Positions 11,680-24,090 of a stretch of 64,000 bases of DNA are shown in pieces. Each line of letters starts with the position of its first letter. Within the stretch, counting starts at the first letter, position 1. Source of the stretch: Mactra quadrangularis (taxonomy: Eukaryota; Mollusca; Bivalvia; Venerida; Mactridae); assembly GCA_025267735.1 (NCBI GenBank), contig CM046303.1, positions 35,254,380-35,318,379 on the forward strand, given 5' to 3'. The notes beneath the pieces were generated by a model. That model was not told the origin of the DNA. It ran no database searches and was given only the letters and a program-made list of their open reading frames with translations. A program made the position numbers and the translations under genes.

Positions 11680-14600
11680 AAAAATCAGAAATTAGATAAA
11701 AATAAAAATGAACATTGAAATAAAACGTTTAACAAATGTTGATGACAAAAAGATTAGACTACAGGTATAAATTTAAGGAGATTAAAAAATGGTTTTGTAA
11801 GAGATTGACAAGACAAGTCAACCTACTGAACAGGAGCTAAAAGTACTGGACAGTAGTAACCAGTACTGTCTTAGGCATTGCTGACCGGCGAAAAATATGC
11901 CTCCAGATTACCGCAATGGGCAACAAGGAGGCATAAGACCTACTGACCACTCTAAAAAATTGAGTGTCCAGAACAATGCCAGGTGTTTTCCTAGCGGTAA
12001 TGTGTCAACTTGTCCGTGCAATGTCGCTCCCTCAACAAAACCTTTCACTAAAACAATGTTTAATTGTGTTATACGTTTTACTTAAATTATAAATAGATTG
12101 TAACTACGGATGAATGCTTGAATAAAAAGATATAATAATTAAACTTGTAATGTATAATTGACATAAGACTAAATATGAAAATCTAATGTATTGTAATTTG
12201 CTTCTCACGAATTATAAAAATATATAGAAAGCGAGCAGGACTAAACAATGTACCTGAAAATATTATCAACAAACTTAAAACTTAAATAATATGCAAAATC
12301 AGAAATTAGTTAAAAATAAAAATGAACATTGAATTGAAACTTTTAACAAATGTTGGTGACAAAAAGATTAGTCTACCGGTATAAACTTAAGGAGATTCAG
12401 AAAAAATCACTTTGTAAGAGATTGACAAGACAAGTCAACCTACTGAACAGTAGCTAAAAGTACTGGACAGTAGCAACCAGTACTGTCTTAGGCATTGCTG
12501 ACCGGCGAAAAATATGCCTCCAGATTACCGCAATGGGCAACAAGGAGGCATAAGACCTACTGACCACTCTAAAAAATGAGTGTCCAGAACAATGCCAGGT
12601 GTTTTCCTAGCGGTAATGAGTCAACTTGTCCGTGCAATGTCGCTCCCCAACAAAGCCTGCCACTAAAACAATGTTTAATTGTGTTATACGTTTTACTTAA
12701 ATTATAAATAGATTGTAACTACGGATGAATGCTTGAAAAAAAAGATATAATAAGTACACTTGTAAAATATAATTGACATAAGACTAAATATGAAAATCTA
12801 ATGTATTGTAATTTGCTTCTCACGAATTATAAAAATATATAGAAAGCGAGCAGGACTAAACAATGTACCTGAAAATATTATCCACAAACTTAAAACATTC
12901 GAGTAATAATTATCCGATGTGCTGATTACCTAAACTGTGACACACACACACACTCAAACAGAAATGCACATTGAATTGAAACCTTTTCAAAAATATTGAT
13001 GGCAAAATATTTAGGCTATAGACTTAAGGAGATTCAGAATAAAAAAAATGGTTTTGTAAGAGATTGACAAGACAAGTCAACCTACTGAACAGTAGCTAAA
13101 AGTACTGGACAGTAGTAACCAGTACTGTCTTAGGCATTGCTGACCGGCGAAAATTATACCTCCAGATTACCGCAATGAGCAACAAGGAGGCATAAGACCT
13201 ACTGACCACTCTAAAAAATTGAGTGTCCAGAACAATGCCAGGTGTTTTCCTAGCGGTAATGAGTCAACTTGTCCGTGCAATGTCGCTCCCTCAACAAAAC
13301 CTTTCACTAAAACAATGTTTAATTGTGTTATTCGTTTTATTTAAATTATAAATAGATTGTAACTACGGATGAATGCTTGAATAAAAAGATATAATAATTA
13401 AACTTGTAATGTATAATTGACATAAGACTAAATATGAAAATCTAATATATTGTAATTTGCTTCTCACGAATTATAAAAATATATAGAAAGCGAGCAGGAC
13501 TAAACAATGTACCTGAAAATATTATCCACAAACTTAAAACTTAGATAATATGTAAAATCAGAAATTAGTTAAAAATAAAAATGAACATTGAATTGAAACG
13601 TTTAACAAATGTTGATGACAAAAAGATTAGACTACCGGCATAAACTTAAGGAGATTCAGAAAAAATCACTTTGTAAGAGATTGACAAGACAAGTTAACCT
13701 ACTGAACAGTAGCTAAAAGTACTGGACAGTAGCAACCAGTACTGTCTTAGGCATTGCTGACCGGCGAAAAATATGCCTCCAGATTACCGCAATGGGCAAT
13801 AAGGAGGCATAAGACCTACTGACCACTCTAAAAAATTGAGTGTCCAGAACAATGCCAGGTGTTTTCCTAGCGGTAATGAGTCAACTTGTCCGTGCAATGT
13901 CGCTCCCCAACAAAGCCTGCCACTAAAACAATGTTTAATTGTGTTATACGTTTTACTTAAATTATAAATAGATTGTAACTACGGATGAATGCTTGAATAA
14001 AAAGATATAATAATTAAACTTGTAATGTATAATTGACATAAGACTAAATATGAAAAACTAATGTATTTTAATTTGCTTCTCACGAATTATAAAAATATAT
14101 AGAAAGCAAGCAGGACTAAACAATGTACCTGAAAATATTATCCACAAACTTAAAACATTCGAGTAAAAATTATCAGATGTGTTGATTACCTAAACTGTGA
14201 GACACACACACTCAAACAGAAATGCACATTAAATTGAAACCTTTTCACAAATATTAATGGCAAAATAATTAGGCTATAAACTTAAGGAGATTCAGAACAA
14301 AAAAAAATGATTTTGTAAGAGATTGACAAGACAAGTCAACCTACTGAACAGTAGCTAAAAGTACTGGACAGTAGCAACCAGTACTGTCTTAGGCATTGCT
14401 GACCGGCGAAAAATATGCCTCCAGATTACCGCAATGGGCAACAAGGAGGCATAAGACCTACTGACCACTCTAAAAAAATGAGTGTCCAGAACAATGCCAG
14501 GTGTTTTCCTAGCGGTAATGAGTCAACTTGTCCGTGCAATGTCGCTCCCTCAACAAAACCTTCCAATAAAAAAATGTTTAATTGTGTTATACGTTTTACT

Positions 14601-15200
14601 TAAATTATAAATAGATTGTAACTACGGATGAATGCCTGAATAAAAAGATATAATAATTAAACTTGTTAAAATATTATTAACATAAGACTAAATAAAAAAA
14701 ACTAATGTATTGTAATTTGCTTCTCACGAATTATAAAAATATATAGAACGCGAGCAGGACTAAACAATGTACCTGGAAATATTATCCACAAACTTAAAAC
14801 TTAAATAATTACGTAAAATCAGAAATTAGATAAAAATAAAAATGAACATTGAATTGAAACTTTTAACAAATGTTGGTGACAAAAAGATTAGACTACCGGT
14901 AAAAACTTAAGGAGATTCAGAAAAAATCACTTTGTAAGAGATTGACAAGACAAGTCAACCTACTGAACAGTAGCTAAAAGTACTGGACAGTAGTAACCAG
15001 TACTGTCTTAGGCATTGCTGACCGGCGAAAAATATACCTCCAGATTACCGCAATGAGCAACAAGGAGGCATAAGACCTACTGACCACTCTAAACAATTGA
15101 GTGTCCAGAACAATGCCAGGTGTTTTCCTAGCGGTAATGAGTCAACTTGTCCGTGCAATGTCGTTAACTTACAAAGCCTGCCACTAAAACAATAATTAAC
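11680..15200. repeat. Satellite array, six units of 617/642 bp in alternating dimers
   Basis: The landmark CTGACCGGCG occurs at 11881, 12498, 13140, 13757, 14399 and 15018, giving spacings of 617, 642, 617, 642 and 619: a two-unit higher-order repeat of about 1259 bp. A core of about 270 bp is nearly identical in all copies, while the spacers fall into two classes (one with CATTCGAGTAA and a CA run, one without). The core holds several hairpins: AGTACTGG/CCAGTACT, CTACTG/CAGTAG, TGCCTCC/GGAGGCA and CACTC/GAGTG. A 62-codon ORF (11897, 14415) loses its ATG or frame in other copies. Confidence 0.92.
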
Positions 15201-15800
15201 TGAGGTAAAATGTTATTTTTTATTATAAAGAAAAGTAGTAGAACTTGCTTTTAACTAAATACAAAAATATTCAGAATGCATGCATGAGTGAAACAACTTT
15301 TCTGGATAAATTGTCAACCAACTTCAAAAATACGAGTAAAAAGTAATGGATATGCTATCGAACACTTATAAAATAATTAACCTCAATTACTTAAGCTAAA
15401 TAACTAATAGAAAAATACTCTTTTAATCCCATTAGTAGTAAGTCAATACGATTACTAGTATAATGTACTTAAGAAATTTGGTTTGTTTTTTAGCTTTTCA
15501 AAATAGTGCTCACAATACAGTATAATTATGACAAGTCATTGGAATCCAGTTATTGACAAGAGTTGTGCTACAAAATATTATACAAACAACAGAATTTCTG
15601 TTTCACTGGTTGTAACTTTTATATTGATAGTTTAAACATATTGTGATTAACAAAGATGCTGTGTCAATTTAAATGGCTCTTTAATAAAAGCTGGAAATCT
15701 TAAAACATGTATAAATGTGAAATGTGGGTCAAATTGACAGCGTTAGGTTTATCACCAATATAAATCTGTATAAGTGTATTATAATACATAAAATTATATT
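15200..15800. other. AT-rich spacer between two satellites
   Basis: The last 617-bp unit breaks off at about 15200. The following 600 bases are AT-rich with no coding potential or repeat that I recognise. Confidence 0.5.
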
Positions 15801-18148
15801 CAATTATTCAGCGACAAAGAAAGAAATACTATCAACAGTTGTTGTTCAATATGGTCATCCAATATTTTAGTGTTGGGGATTTGTGTCATACAGCGACAAA
15901 GAAAGAAATACTAACAACAGTTGTTGTTATTTATGGTCAACCAATATTTTAGTATTGGGGATTTGTGTCATACAGCGACAAGGAAAGAAATACTAACATT
16001 AGTGGTGTTTTTTATGGTCAACCAATATTTCGGTGTAATAGATTATGCCATGCAGCGACAAAGAAAGAAAATTAATATCAAAAACAGTAATTTATCTTTA
16101 GGGTGTTTTAGTGTGGGGTATTTGTATCACACAGAGACAAAAAAGAAATACTATCAACAGTTGTTGTTTTAAATGGTCAACCAATATTTTAGTGTTGGGG
16201 ATTTGTGTCATGCAGCGACAAAGAAATAAATCCTACAAGCACAAATGGTTCTTTAGGGTCAATCAATATCTTAGTGTCGGGGAACTGTGTCATACATAGA
16301 CAAAGAAAGAAAGACTTTCACGAGTTATTGTTCTTTAGGGTCAACCAATATTTCAGGGTAATTGATTTGTGTCATACAGCGACAAAGAAAGAAATACTTA
16401 CAACATTAATGGTTCTTAAGGGTCAACCAATATTTTAATGTTGAATATTTGAAGAAAGAAAACTAATGATAAAACAGTAGTTGTTCTTTATAGAGTTTTA
16501 GTGAGGGAGATTTGTGTCATACAAGGACAAAGAAAAAAGTATTAAAAACAGTTGTTGTTCTTTATTGTCAACCAATATTTTAGTATTGGGGATTTGTGTC
16601 ATACAGCGACAAGAAATAAATACTAACTGCAGGTATGGTTCTTTATGGTCAACCAATATTTCAGTGTAATAGATAATGTCATACAGTGACAAAGAAAGAA
16701 AATTAAGATTAAAACAGTAATTATTCTTTAGGGTGTTTTAGTGTGGGGAATTTGTGTCATACAGAGACAAAGAAAGGAATACTTTCAACAGTTGTTGTTT
16801 GATATGGTTTACCAATATTTTAGTGTCAGGGATTTGTGTCATGCAGCGACAAAGAAAAAAATACTACAAACACGAATGGTTCTTCATGGTCAATCAATAT
16901 CTTAGTGTCGGGGAATTGTGTCATACAGAGACAAAGAAATACTTACCTCAGTTATGGATCTTGGGGTCAACCAATATTTCAGGGAAATAGATTTGTGTCA
17001 TACAGCGACAAAGAAAGAAATACTTACAACAGTAATGGTTCTTAAGGGTCAACCAATGTTTTAGTGATGAACATTTGAAAAAAAACTAATGATAATAACA
17101 GTAATTGTTCTTTATAGTGTTTTAGTGAGGGAGATTTGTTTCATACAAGGACAAAGAAAAACGTAGTAACAACAGTTGTTGTTCATAATGGTCAACCAAT
17201 ATTTTAGTATTGGGGATTTGTGTCATACAGCGACAAAGAAAGAAATACTCACATTAGTGATGTTTTTATGGTCAACCAATATTTCAGTGTAATAGATAAT
17301 GTCATACAGCGACAAAGAAAGAAAATTAAGATAAAAAAACAGTAATTATTCTTTAGGGTGTTTTAGTGTGGGGGATTTGTGTCATACAGAGACAATGAAA
17401 GGAATACTATCAACATTTGTTGTTCGATATGGTCAACCAATATTTAAGTGTTGGGGATTTGTGTCATACAACGACAAAGAAAGAAATACTATCAACAGTT
17501 GTTATTCGATATGGTTTACCAATATCTTAGTGTTAGGGATTTGAAGAAAGAAAACTATTGATAAAAACAGTAATTGTTCTTTATGGTGTTTCAGTGAGGG
17601 AGATTTGAGTCATACAGTGACAAAGAAAAAATACTAAAAATAGTTTTTGTTCTTTATGGTCAATCAATATTTAAGTATTGGGGATTTGTGTCATACAGCG
17701 ACAAATAAGAAATACTATCAACAGTTGTTGTACGATATGGTCAACCAATATTTTAGTGTTGGGGATTTGTGTCATGCAGCGACAAAGAAAGAACTACTAC
17801 CAACACTAATGGTTCTTTAGGGTCAACCAATATCTTAGTGTTGGGGAATTGTGTCATACAGAGACAAAGAAAGACTTTCACGAGTTATTGTTCTTTAGGG
17901 TCAACCAATATTTCAGTGTAATAGATTTGTGTCATGCAGCAACAAAGAAAGAAATTCTTACTACAGATATTGATCTTTATTTTAGAGTTTGGGATTTGTG
18001 TCATACAGTGACAAAGACAAAAATGTTCTTACAACATTTGTGGTGCATTAGAGTCAGTCAACAACTAATTATGAGAGTTGTGTGTCATGCAGCAGCACAA
18101 AAAGAAATACATTTTGTAATGTCTTTGTGTCATACAGAACATTAGAAA
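15800..18148. repeat. Satellite array with units of about 95 bp
   Basis: About two dozen units of the form TGTGTCATACAGCGACAAAG + AAAGAAATACTAACAACAG + TTGTTGTTCTTTATGGTCAA + CCAATATTTTAGTGTTGGGG. Distinct variant units recur in order: one with TTTCACGAGTTATTG at about 16310 and 17875, and one with AAACTAATGATAA at about 16460 and 17080, so there is higher-order structure. Several short plus-strand ORFs (15921-18145) are read-through of the repeat. Confidence 0.92.
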
Positions 18149-18151
18149 AAA

Positions 18152-18230
18152 ACTATATAGGATCTCCTGACATTGCACAGGGGGTCACGTCGAGATGACC
18201 TTTGTGTCGACCAATCAATGTCTAGTTTTA
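18152..18230 (+). repeat. Dispersed conserved repeat, copy 1
   Basis: GATCTCCTGACATTGCACAG and GAGATGACCTTTGTGTCGAC match, in inverted orientation, 52311-52384, at roughly 85 percent by eye. It directly follows the 95-bp satellite. Confidence 0.7.
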
Positions 18231-18539
18231 TATAGGCTCATTTATATCAATTTGGCAGTTATATATTTATCCCACATGTCAAAGTAAGAAGCATGCAACA
18301 TGATGCTGGTGTTTTTACCACGGAGGGTAAATGTATGTGCTATACAGTAACAAAGAACAAAATAATGAGGCTTGCTTTTGGTAGAATGTATTCCTCGGAG
18401 TGATTAAAATAAGTTGTATAACCAATGTCATAAAAAATACAAACACGTTTTGAATCAAGAAGTCATTTCTATGGGCCAGTGAAAAACTAGTATTTATTCT
18501 CTTTTATTTACAAGTAGTTAGGACTAGTTATAAAATAAA

Positions 18540-18835
18540 TCAAACCCGGGTCGATAGCGCAGTTGGTAGCGAGCCGGGATTCGGAATCTCGTGTCCCGAG
18601 GGGGGGTACGGATTCGAATCCAACCCGGGGAGGTTATACCCTTCCATGAAAATTTGACAATAATGTCAATTTTTCTCCATTGATTAGATAATATGGAAAA
18701 GTTCCCGGCCTTGTGGAAGGGTAGGTGAATACTGGTTATAGACAAGGGTCCGGGAAATGTAGGTTAGGTGTGCTGGACGCCATAAAATGACCTAAAATTG
18801 TGTTGACATGGCGTTAAAATCTAATAAAAAAATAA
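18540..18835 (+). mobile_element. tRNA-derived SINE family S1 (full length)
   Basis: The tRNA-like head has an A box in CGATAGCGCAGTTGGTAGCG and a B box in GGATTCGAATCC. The body includes GAAAATTTGACAATAATGTC, TTCTCCATTGATTA and GTTAGGTGTGCTGGACGCC. It ends in TGTTGACATGGCGTTAAA and an A-rich tail. Body-only copies lie at 24420-24665 and, inverted, 49535-49725. Confidence 0.85.
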
Positions 18836-19371
18836 GAAATAAATTAATCAAGAAGTCATTTCAATGGGACAGTGCAAAACTAACCAACACTCTTCCTTCA
18901 TTTTACTAGTAACTAGATTTAACTGAATCATTGATTTTATGATGATAAAAATGTATAAGAAACAATACTTAGCTTGTAACTGTGACCCAGCACCAAGAAC
19001 AACAACACCAACTGAAGTATTATATATCTCCATAGCAACCATTATCATCATCATTATCACCATTATTATGTAAATAAATCGCATCACTCCTCAAGCTTAG
19101 GTACATAATCAGGATGACGTCAGACATATGATGAGATATGCTGTTATATATGTATATCTACAAGGTGAAACTGAAATAAAAGTAAATAAATAATTACATA
19201 TAAACGTATCAAATACGTTCGCATGTGTATTCGCAACCGCGAACAAGACCAGTCGCGTTTTTCTTCGTGGAACAAAAATGAACTTTCATCATCAAAGCAG
19301 TGCTATTTGGATACAGAAATAATATTTTGTGGCATATTTGTTTAAATACATATGACATGCGCATCCATATA
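18836..19371. other. Spacer with a short ATC-rich run
   Basis: A degenerate CAT/ATC run lies near 19035-19070. No exon or transposon recognised. Confidence 0.35.
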
Positions 19372-19757
19372 CAGTGCCCACCAAAAGTTTGGAGTCATTT
19401 TCACTGTGTAAGCCTACAACAAAGGTTTTATCAAAATATTGTTAGCCATTTAGTTTGAAATGCTCTTATTTTTGCTTATTTATTTTGTTAAAGTACTATT
19501 TGTAGTTGAGACTATCAAAGTATGTTAAAAGCTTATATAATTGCATTTAATTTGTATTTTAGGCTTCATGAAATCAGATGCTGAGTCTTATAAATATGAT
19601 CAAGAATATAGGATCCTTGATGTGATGCATTCAAGAAATTTGTTTACATTTAATCATCAACCATATAAAAAATCAAAAATAATGTTTCTACCAAAAAAAT
19701 AAAGAAATTTAATATTTTATTAAATTTCCTTTGTCTCCAAACTTTTAGTAGGTACTG
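19372..19757. mobile_element. Tc1-type MITE, 386 bp
   Basis: The left TIR CAGTGCCCACCAAAAGTTTG and the right TIR (inverted) CAGTACCTACTAAAAGTTTG are flanked by TA on both sides (19370-19371, 19758-19759). No transposase. The family recurs at 44307-44540. Confidence 0.88.
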
Positions 19758-19927
19758 TACATGTACAATGTCTGGTCTATTAACGTTATATTTGAACTCG
19801 TTGTATTTTTGAGAAATAATAAGTTGCATGTTATACATTAAATATTTGGCATAGTTTTATTGCCAGTTTATAAATCGAAGTAAAATATACATAACATGAA
19901 CTGAAACTAAATACATATGAATAAAAA

Positions 19928-20316
19928 CCAGGTCCTAGCTTCACAAACAAACTTAAGTACAAACTCAGTAACAGACTCGAATGTTTTTGTCTATGAATAA
20001 CATGTCAATTAAGTTATGATAATAAAAATACATAAAATATTTTAATATAAAATATCATGGGTTTGTTTATAAACTTAAAGCAACAAACTCAGATTTCATT
20101 TGAGACTAAACTCAACATTTCATTAACAGACTCAAATCAAAACAATTGAATTTAACCTTACTCAAAAATGTTTCTCAACTTCGTTTTTTAAAAAGTACTT
20201 TTACCCAACTTTTGGACTTTCTAATATTCTTATATTTTGTTGTAACATAAACTCAATTAGCAAAATTTATGATCAAAACGAGTACGAAGTTAAGTTTTTT
20301 CGTGAAACTGGGGCCA
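19928..20316. mobile_element. MITE with CCAGGTCCTAGCTTCAC ends
   Basis: The left end CCAGGTCCTAGCTTCACAAA and the right end (inverted CTGGCCCCAGTTTCACGAAA) are imperfect inverted repeats. The interior has repeated AACTCA/GACTC motifs in both orientations. Non-coding. Confidence 0.65.
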
Positions 20317-20329
20317 GTTTATTTTTTTT

Positions 20330-21050
20330 TGGATCCAGAAGGGTCGTAAGTGGGGGGGGGGGCACAGGGATGGTTCGGTAGGGGTATTCCCTCCCGACAG
20401 TATGGGAAATTTTGAATGTAAACATGTCAAACGTTCAAATCTGAGCACTTTAAAATGCTTTTTTACAAAAAAGAATGAAGCTAAAACTATATTAATTATC
20501 ATTTTCTTCTGAAGAAAAGTGATGCAATGCATAGCAATTCCCATTCATGGCATTGATTACTTTGTAACTTTTAATACATATTAACAAAAAGAGTTCATGC
20601 ATGTGAATTAGATCAAAGGGCCTGACCCAAAGGGTTGGGGTGGGTACGGGAGGGGTATCCCCTCCCGAAGATGTGGATTTTTTTTAATTTTTGCATGTCA
20701 AAGGTGCAAATCTGGGCACTTTTAAACACTCTATAAAAGGATAAAATGAAGCTAAAATTTGGTAAATTATCATTACATTTTAACAAAAAAGTCAAATCCT
20801 GCCCGTAAAAACTATGATTTAAATCCAAGTTGTTTGGCTATACTCAGTGTTAAATTAAAAACACGTAAGTCCATTCAATACCGCTGTCCCCTAACAGTTT
20901 AGTCGGAACGACGGAGTGGTTGAATTTGGTGGCTCGGGAGGGGTATCCCTCCTGACAAAAAAATGATGACAAAAAAGCAGTTTTGAGCAGTTTTGGACAC
21001 TACAATGTACTCTGAAAAATTGAGCGCTATAATTCAGGTATCATTCCTCA
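20330..21050. repeat. Three partial copies of a GGGAGGGGTATCCC-headed repeat
   Basis: GGTAGGGGTATTCCCTCCCG (20380), GGGAGGGGTATCCCCTCCCG (20650) and GGGAGGGGTATCCCTCCTG (20936) each precede related bodies with CATGTCAAA.GT.CAAATCTG and ATGAAGCTAAAA. Spacing is about 280 bp. An inverted-looking relative lies at 61100-61180. Confidence 0.65.
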
Positions 21051-21089
21051 ATGTGCCCTTTTTTGTTCGTTTAAATTTAATTTGTTGGC

Positions 21090-21170
21090 CATTCTCGTTC
21101 CCAGAGTCTAGTAGGATTCTCAATACTAAGCTAGTATTGAGAATCCTACTAGACTCTGGGAACGAGAATG
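21090..21170. mobile_element. 81-bp Mutator-like hairpin, family M2, copy 1
   Basis: Two perfect 39-bp arms (CATTCTCGTTCCCAGAGTC... at 21090-21128, inverted at 21132-21170) are separated by 3 bp. The 9-mer TTTGTTGGC occurs at 21081-21089 and 21173-21181, a 9-bp target duplication offset by two bases on the right. Confidence 0.85.
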
Positions 21171-21190
21171 TGTTTGTTGGCTAGATAAAT

Positions 21191-21874
21191 CCCATTCTCG
21201 TACCCCGAGGTTTACAAAGAACGAAAATGGATAAAATCCAAGATTTACAAAAAATCATCAATTTCATAAAAACTATACTTGGTAACTTGTATAAAACCAT
21301 TGAATGCAATGGGAAAATTCGCCGATTTAACATCCAAAAATGGCAGGTTTAAGATACGGTTTTTTTTAAATAAAGAGGCTTAGTTTATTGTGTTGAATGT
21401 CAGTGTTGTGAGTTTTTCGAACGTTTTCAGTGGATTTACGAGAATGGTTGCTGGTACGATTCCAAACGTGGAAATACGCTAGCCGAAGAAACACATTTGT
21501 GTATTCCTTTGGAAAAAAAGGAATAAAAGTATTTAAAACTCTTATTGATATATTATAAAACAACAATTTAAAAGTTAACGAAACAAAAGCCTATGAATTT
21601 TCATTGAATGAAAAAAATATTTAACCTCTAATTAATTTTAGTATTGTTTTTCGTAAGAAAACTTGTTGTAGGGTAGGTCACTCTTGAAAAGTTACTTGAA
21701 AGTTTAATTCATTTACCTTCATTTTCTTAAAAATAAAAACATCAATCACTTTAACAAAATTCGTACATCATTTTAATGACAAGAATCATTCGACTTTACT
21801 CGGCTTTTCTTAGTCTAACTTGCTATGAAAAACGCCTAAAAATAATTTATGTTTAGGCTTGGTCGCTTTTAATA
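21191..21874. other. Non-coding stretch with an M2 end fragment
   Basis: CCATTCTCGTACCCCGAGG at 21191-21210 is an M2-type end directly after copy 1. The rest is AT-rich. The 66-codon minus ORF 21366-21566 has no recognised motif. ATGACAAGAATC...AACTTGCTATGAAAAACGCC (about 21778-21837) is loosely repeated directly at about 22950-23020. Confidence 0.45.
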
Positions 21875-22905
21875 CAGGGTGTCCAAAAAGAAAGTTTACA
21901 GTTTTGATGCTAATTTATAACATGTTAATACTCTTCTAGATTATCACAAACTTGTACATATTTAGACAATAGGTGTAAGTTTTATCCCTGTCATTTGTAA
22001 CATATTTGGTCCAAAACTTTACATGAAAACTCCAATTTACTAAAATTACAAATTTTTGTGGTTGACGTCAAATTAGTAATTGATAACGTTTTCCACATGT
22101 TGTTCTTTTTGAAACTTCACTTCTCTCACGCCCTCCTTGAAATTGTCAAAAACTTTAACACAAGTGTCTACAAATTTATGGGGCTGTGCAGCTGACCAAA
22201 ATTTCATAATTTACTTGTAAACATGTCCGTACAAAAGTAAACTCATCCATATACCAAACATCTTGAAATGTGTCGACGTTATTTTCAACAACATCAGTGG
22301 CTCAGTTATAAAATGCTAATCTATCCACTTGATCAGTTATTGATAAGCTTTGCACAATTTATATTTGATATGGAAACAGTTCTTAGTTTTTTTATGATAT
22401 TATGTACAGATGTTTTGGAGACATTCATCTCTGATGATACGCTTTGAACAGATTTTTCTGGAATTTGTTGAAGCATGTCTTGGAGTGCACTGACATTTTC
22501 TTCACTTCTGCTGGTCAAGGGACCCCACTTTGATGCATCTTTTACATTTCGAAGTTGTTCAAACTTCCAGACAATTTTAAATATTATCATTCTACCCATA
22601 CTTATGCCTTTATACATATTTTTGAACTTTCGTTGCGCATCTGCTACACTTTAACTTTCGTAAAAATGTTTTATGATAAAAACAGTTAACTCGCTGATCA
22701 GACGTCAGACGCGTCATCTTGAAAATAACAAGTTTTTACCCGATGACATTATATGGCGATGTCAAACATTCTAGCGTGTCAATATAATGTGCATTTAAAA
22801 CTTGAGCATATGCACTTTAAAATGGTATATTTTTCATTAATATAACGTAACAATTGATAAAATGACGAAGGTGTGAAACTGTAAACTTTCTTTTTGGACA
22901 CCCTG
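21875..22905. mobile_element. Tc1/mariner-superfamily element with perfect 30-bp TIRs
   Basis: CAGGGTGTCCAAAAAGAAAG begins both ends. The 30-bp inverted repeats at 21875-21904 and 22876-22905 are identical. TA dinucleotides flank both ends (21873-21874, 22906-22907), the expected target duplication. At 1031 bp it is too short for an intact transposase and carries minus-strand relics of one. Confidence 0.92.
22185..22617 (-). pseudogene. Transposase relic inside the 21.9-22.9 kb element
   Basis: The minus-strand frame 22617-22333 reads GPLTSRSEENVSALQDMLQQ and SVSSEMNVSKTSVHNIIKKL. This is the linker and second helix-turn-helix of a Tc1/mariner-type transposase. Further along, about 22300-22185 reads DVVENNVDTFQDVWYMDEFTF and then a stop, matching the segment around the first catalytic Asp of the same family. 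The rest of the DDE domain is missing, so this is an internally deleted copy. Confidence 0.65.
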
Positions 22906-23038
22906 TACCATAGAAATACATCAGACAATCGTGCAAGCTCGAGTGTCATAATAATGACGTAAAAATGCACTCGACTAGCTGCCCTCGTCTTTTCGCCATC
23001 TAACTTGCTATTAAAACGCCAATGATATACACTAGTAA

Positions 23039-23500
23039 ATAGGGGTGTAACAATACGGTAAAAACCGTATTGCAATATATTGCAATACACGAAACCCGTA
23101 TTGCAATATATTGCAATATATTGCAATACATACTGTTCTTTTGTGCATGTATGCATAGCATGAATTAATACACATGTATCGTCTTAATTTGATTGGCATT
23201 GTACATAGATATTTGTATTTCCAAAGAATCTGTACGTATTATGCAAATGTTTGAATAAGTTAGAAAAAAAAGGTTTTGGATGGACTTTCAAAGATAAATA
23301 TTCTCTCACTTTACGAAAAGTATTTCAAGTTTCCGAACCCATTTTAACATTTATTCAAACGTTTAAATTTCAGATTCTGATAAAAACAATCAGTTTGGAA
23401 CATTACTAGAAAACCGGTTCAGAGAAAAACGAACCGGTTAAAAACCGCCAGAAGTCGTATTGCAATATTAACCGGTATATCGGTTAACCGTTACACCGCT
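23039..23500. mobile_element. hAT-like non-autonomous element, 462 bp
   Basis: The ends TAGGGGTGTAAC and (inverted) AGCGGTGTAAC are flanked by identical ACTAGTAA at 23031-23038 and 23501-23508, an 8-bp duplication as made by hAT elements. Inside are repeated TATTGCAATA palindromes (23086-23130) and ACCGGTT motifs near the right end. No transposase. Confidence 0.85.
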
Positions 23501-23508
23501 ACTAGTAA

Positions 23509-24090
23509 ACGAGATAACACAGTGCACAATAAACAAGTTTAGGCCTCGTAAGCTAGTTACCATCGTAATTTCATTGGTGGCGGTCTGAAATATACTGTTG
23601 ATGTGTGCAATGTAGACAATATACATAGCTATTGATATCTATGTGTCTGTAAAAAAGAGCATACACTTGCACGATCAATGATTTGAATGCTTGAAGGTCC
23701 GATCTGGGTACCCTGAGATGCTTGAATGTATCGATTTAGATCATTATCTATTTTAATAGATCGGATGAATGATTTTATAATAAAATTGATGTAAAAGTCT
23801 TGTTGATATTGCTTTGATGGTGCCGAATTTGTGCCCTTTCCTTAGTATGAGTGACAATATCTGTGGGGCTCCCCGGTAAACCCGGGCCTGACTTGTCAGA
23901 TTTGCGAAAAATGCAGCAAACAGTACAGATCGAGTTGAATAAATCATATTTAGCTATTAGCTATATTTTTAGACAAATTTCTGCAAGCAACTTAGATTCG
24001 TATTCCACCTTTTGCTTCTTATTTGATCCCTAATAACACATTGATAAGGATACAGTTGCTAATTAATATAGCAATTATATAGATAGGTGT
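23509..24090. other. Spacer
   Basis: No exon or transposon recognised. Overlapping short ORFs on both strands around 23753-24033 lack known motifs. Confidence 0.35.

Noticed and set aside
11881..11895. CTGACCGGCGAAAA in the satellite core as a hammerhead ribozyme core
   Set aside because: It resembles CTGANGA...GAAA but lacks the GA after CTGAN and has almost no stem II. The consensus is not met.
11897..12085. 62-codon ORF MPPDYRNGQQGG in the 617/642-bp satellite as a gene
   Set aside because: The ATG is ATA in copies 3 and 6, and single-base deletions shift the frame in other copies (for example copy 2 near 12574), so the protein is not maintained.
15921..18145. Several overlapping ORFs in the 95-bp satellite
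   Set aside because: They translate the repeat itself (CHTATKKEIL type) in more than one frame and have no domain.
23086..23130. Runs of TATTGCAATA as a regulatory (C/EBP or Oct-like) cluster
   Set aside because: They lie wholly inside a hAT-like element with a target duplication, so transposon subterminal repeats are the simpler explanation.
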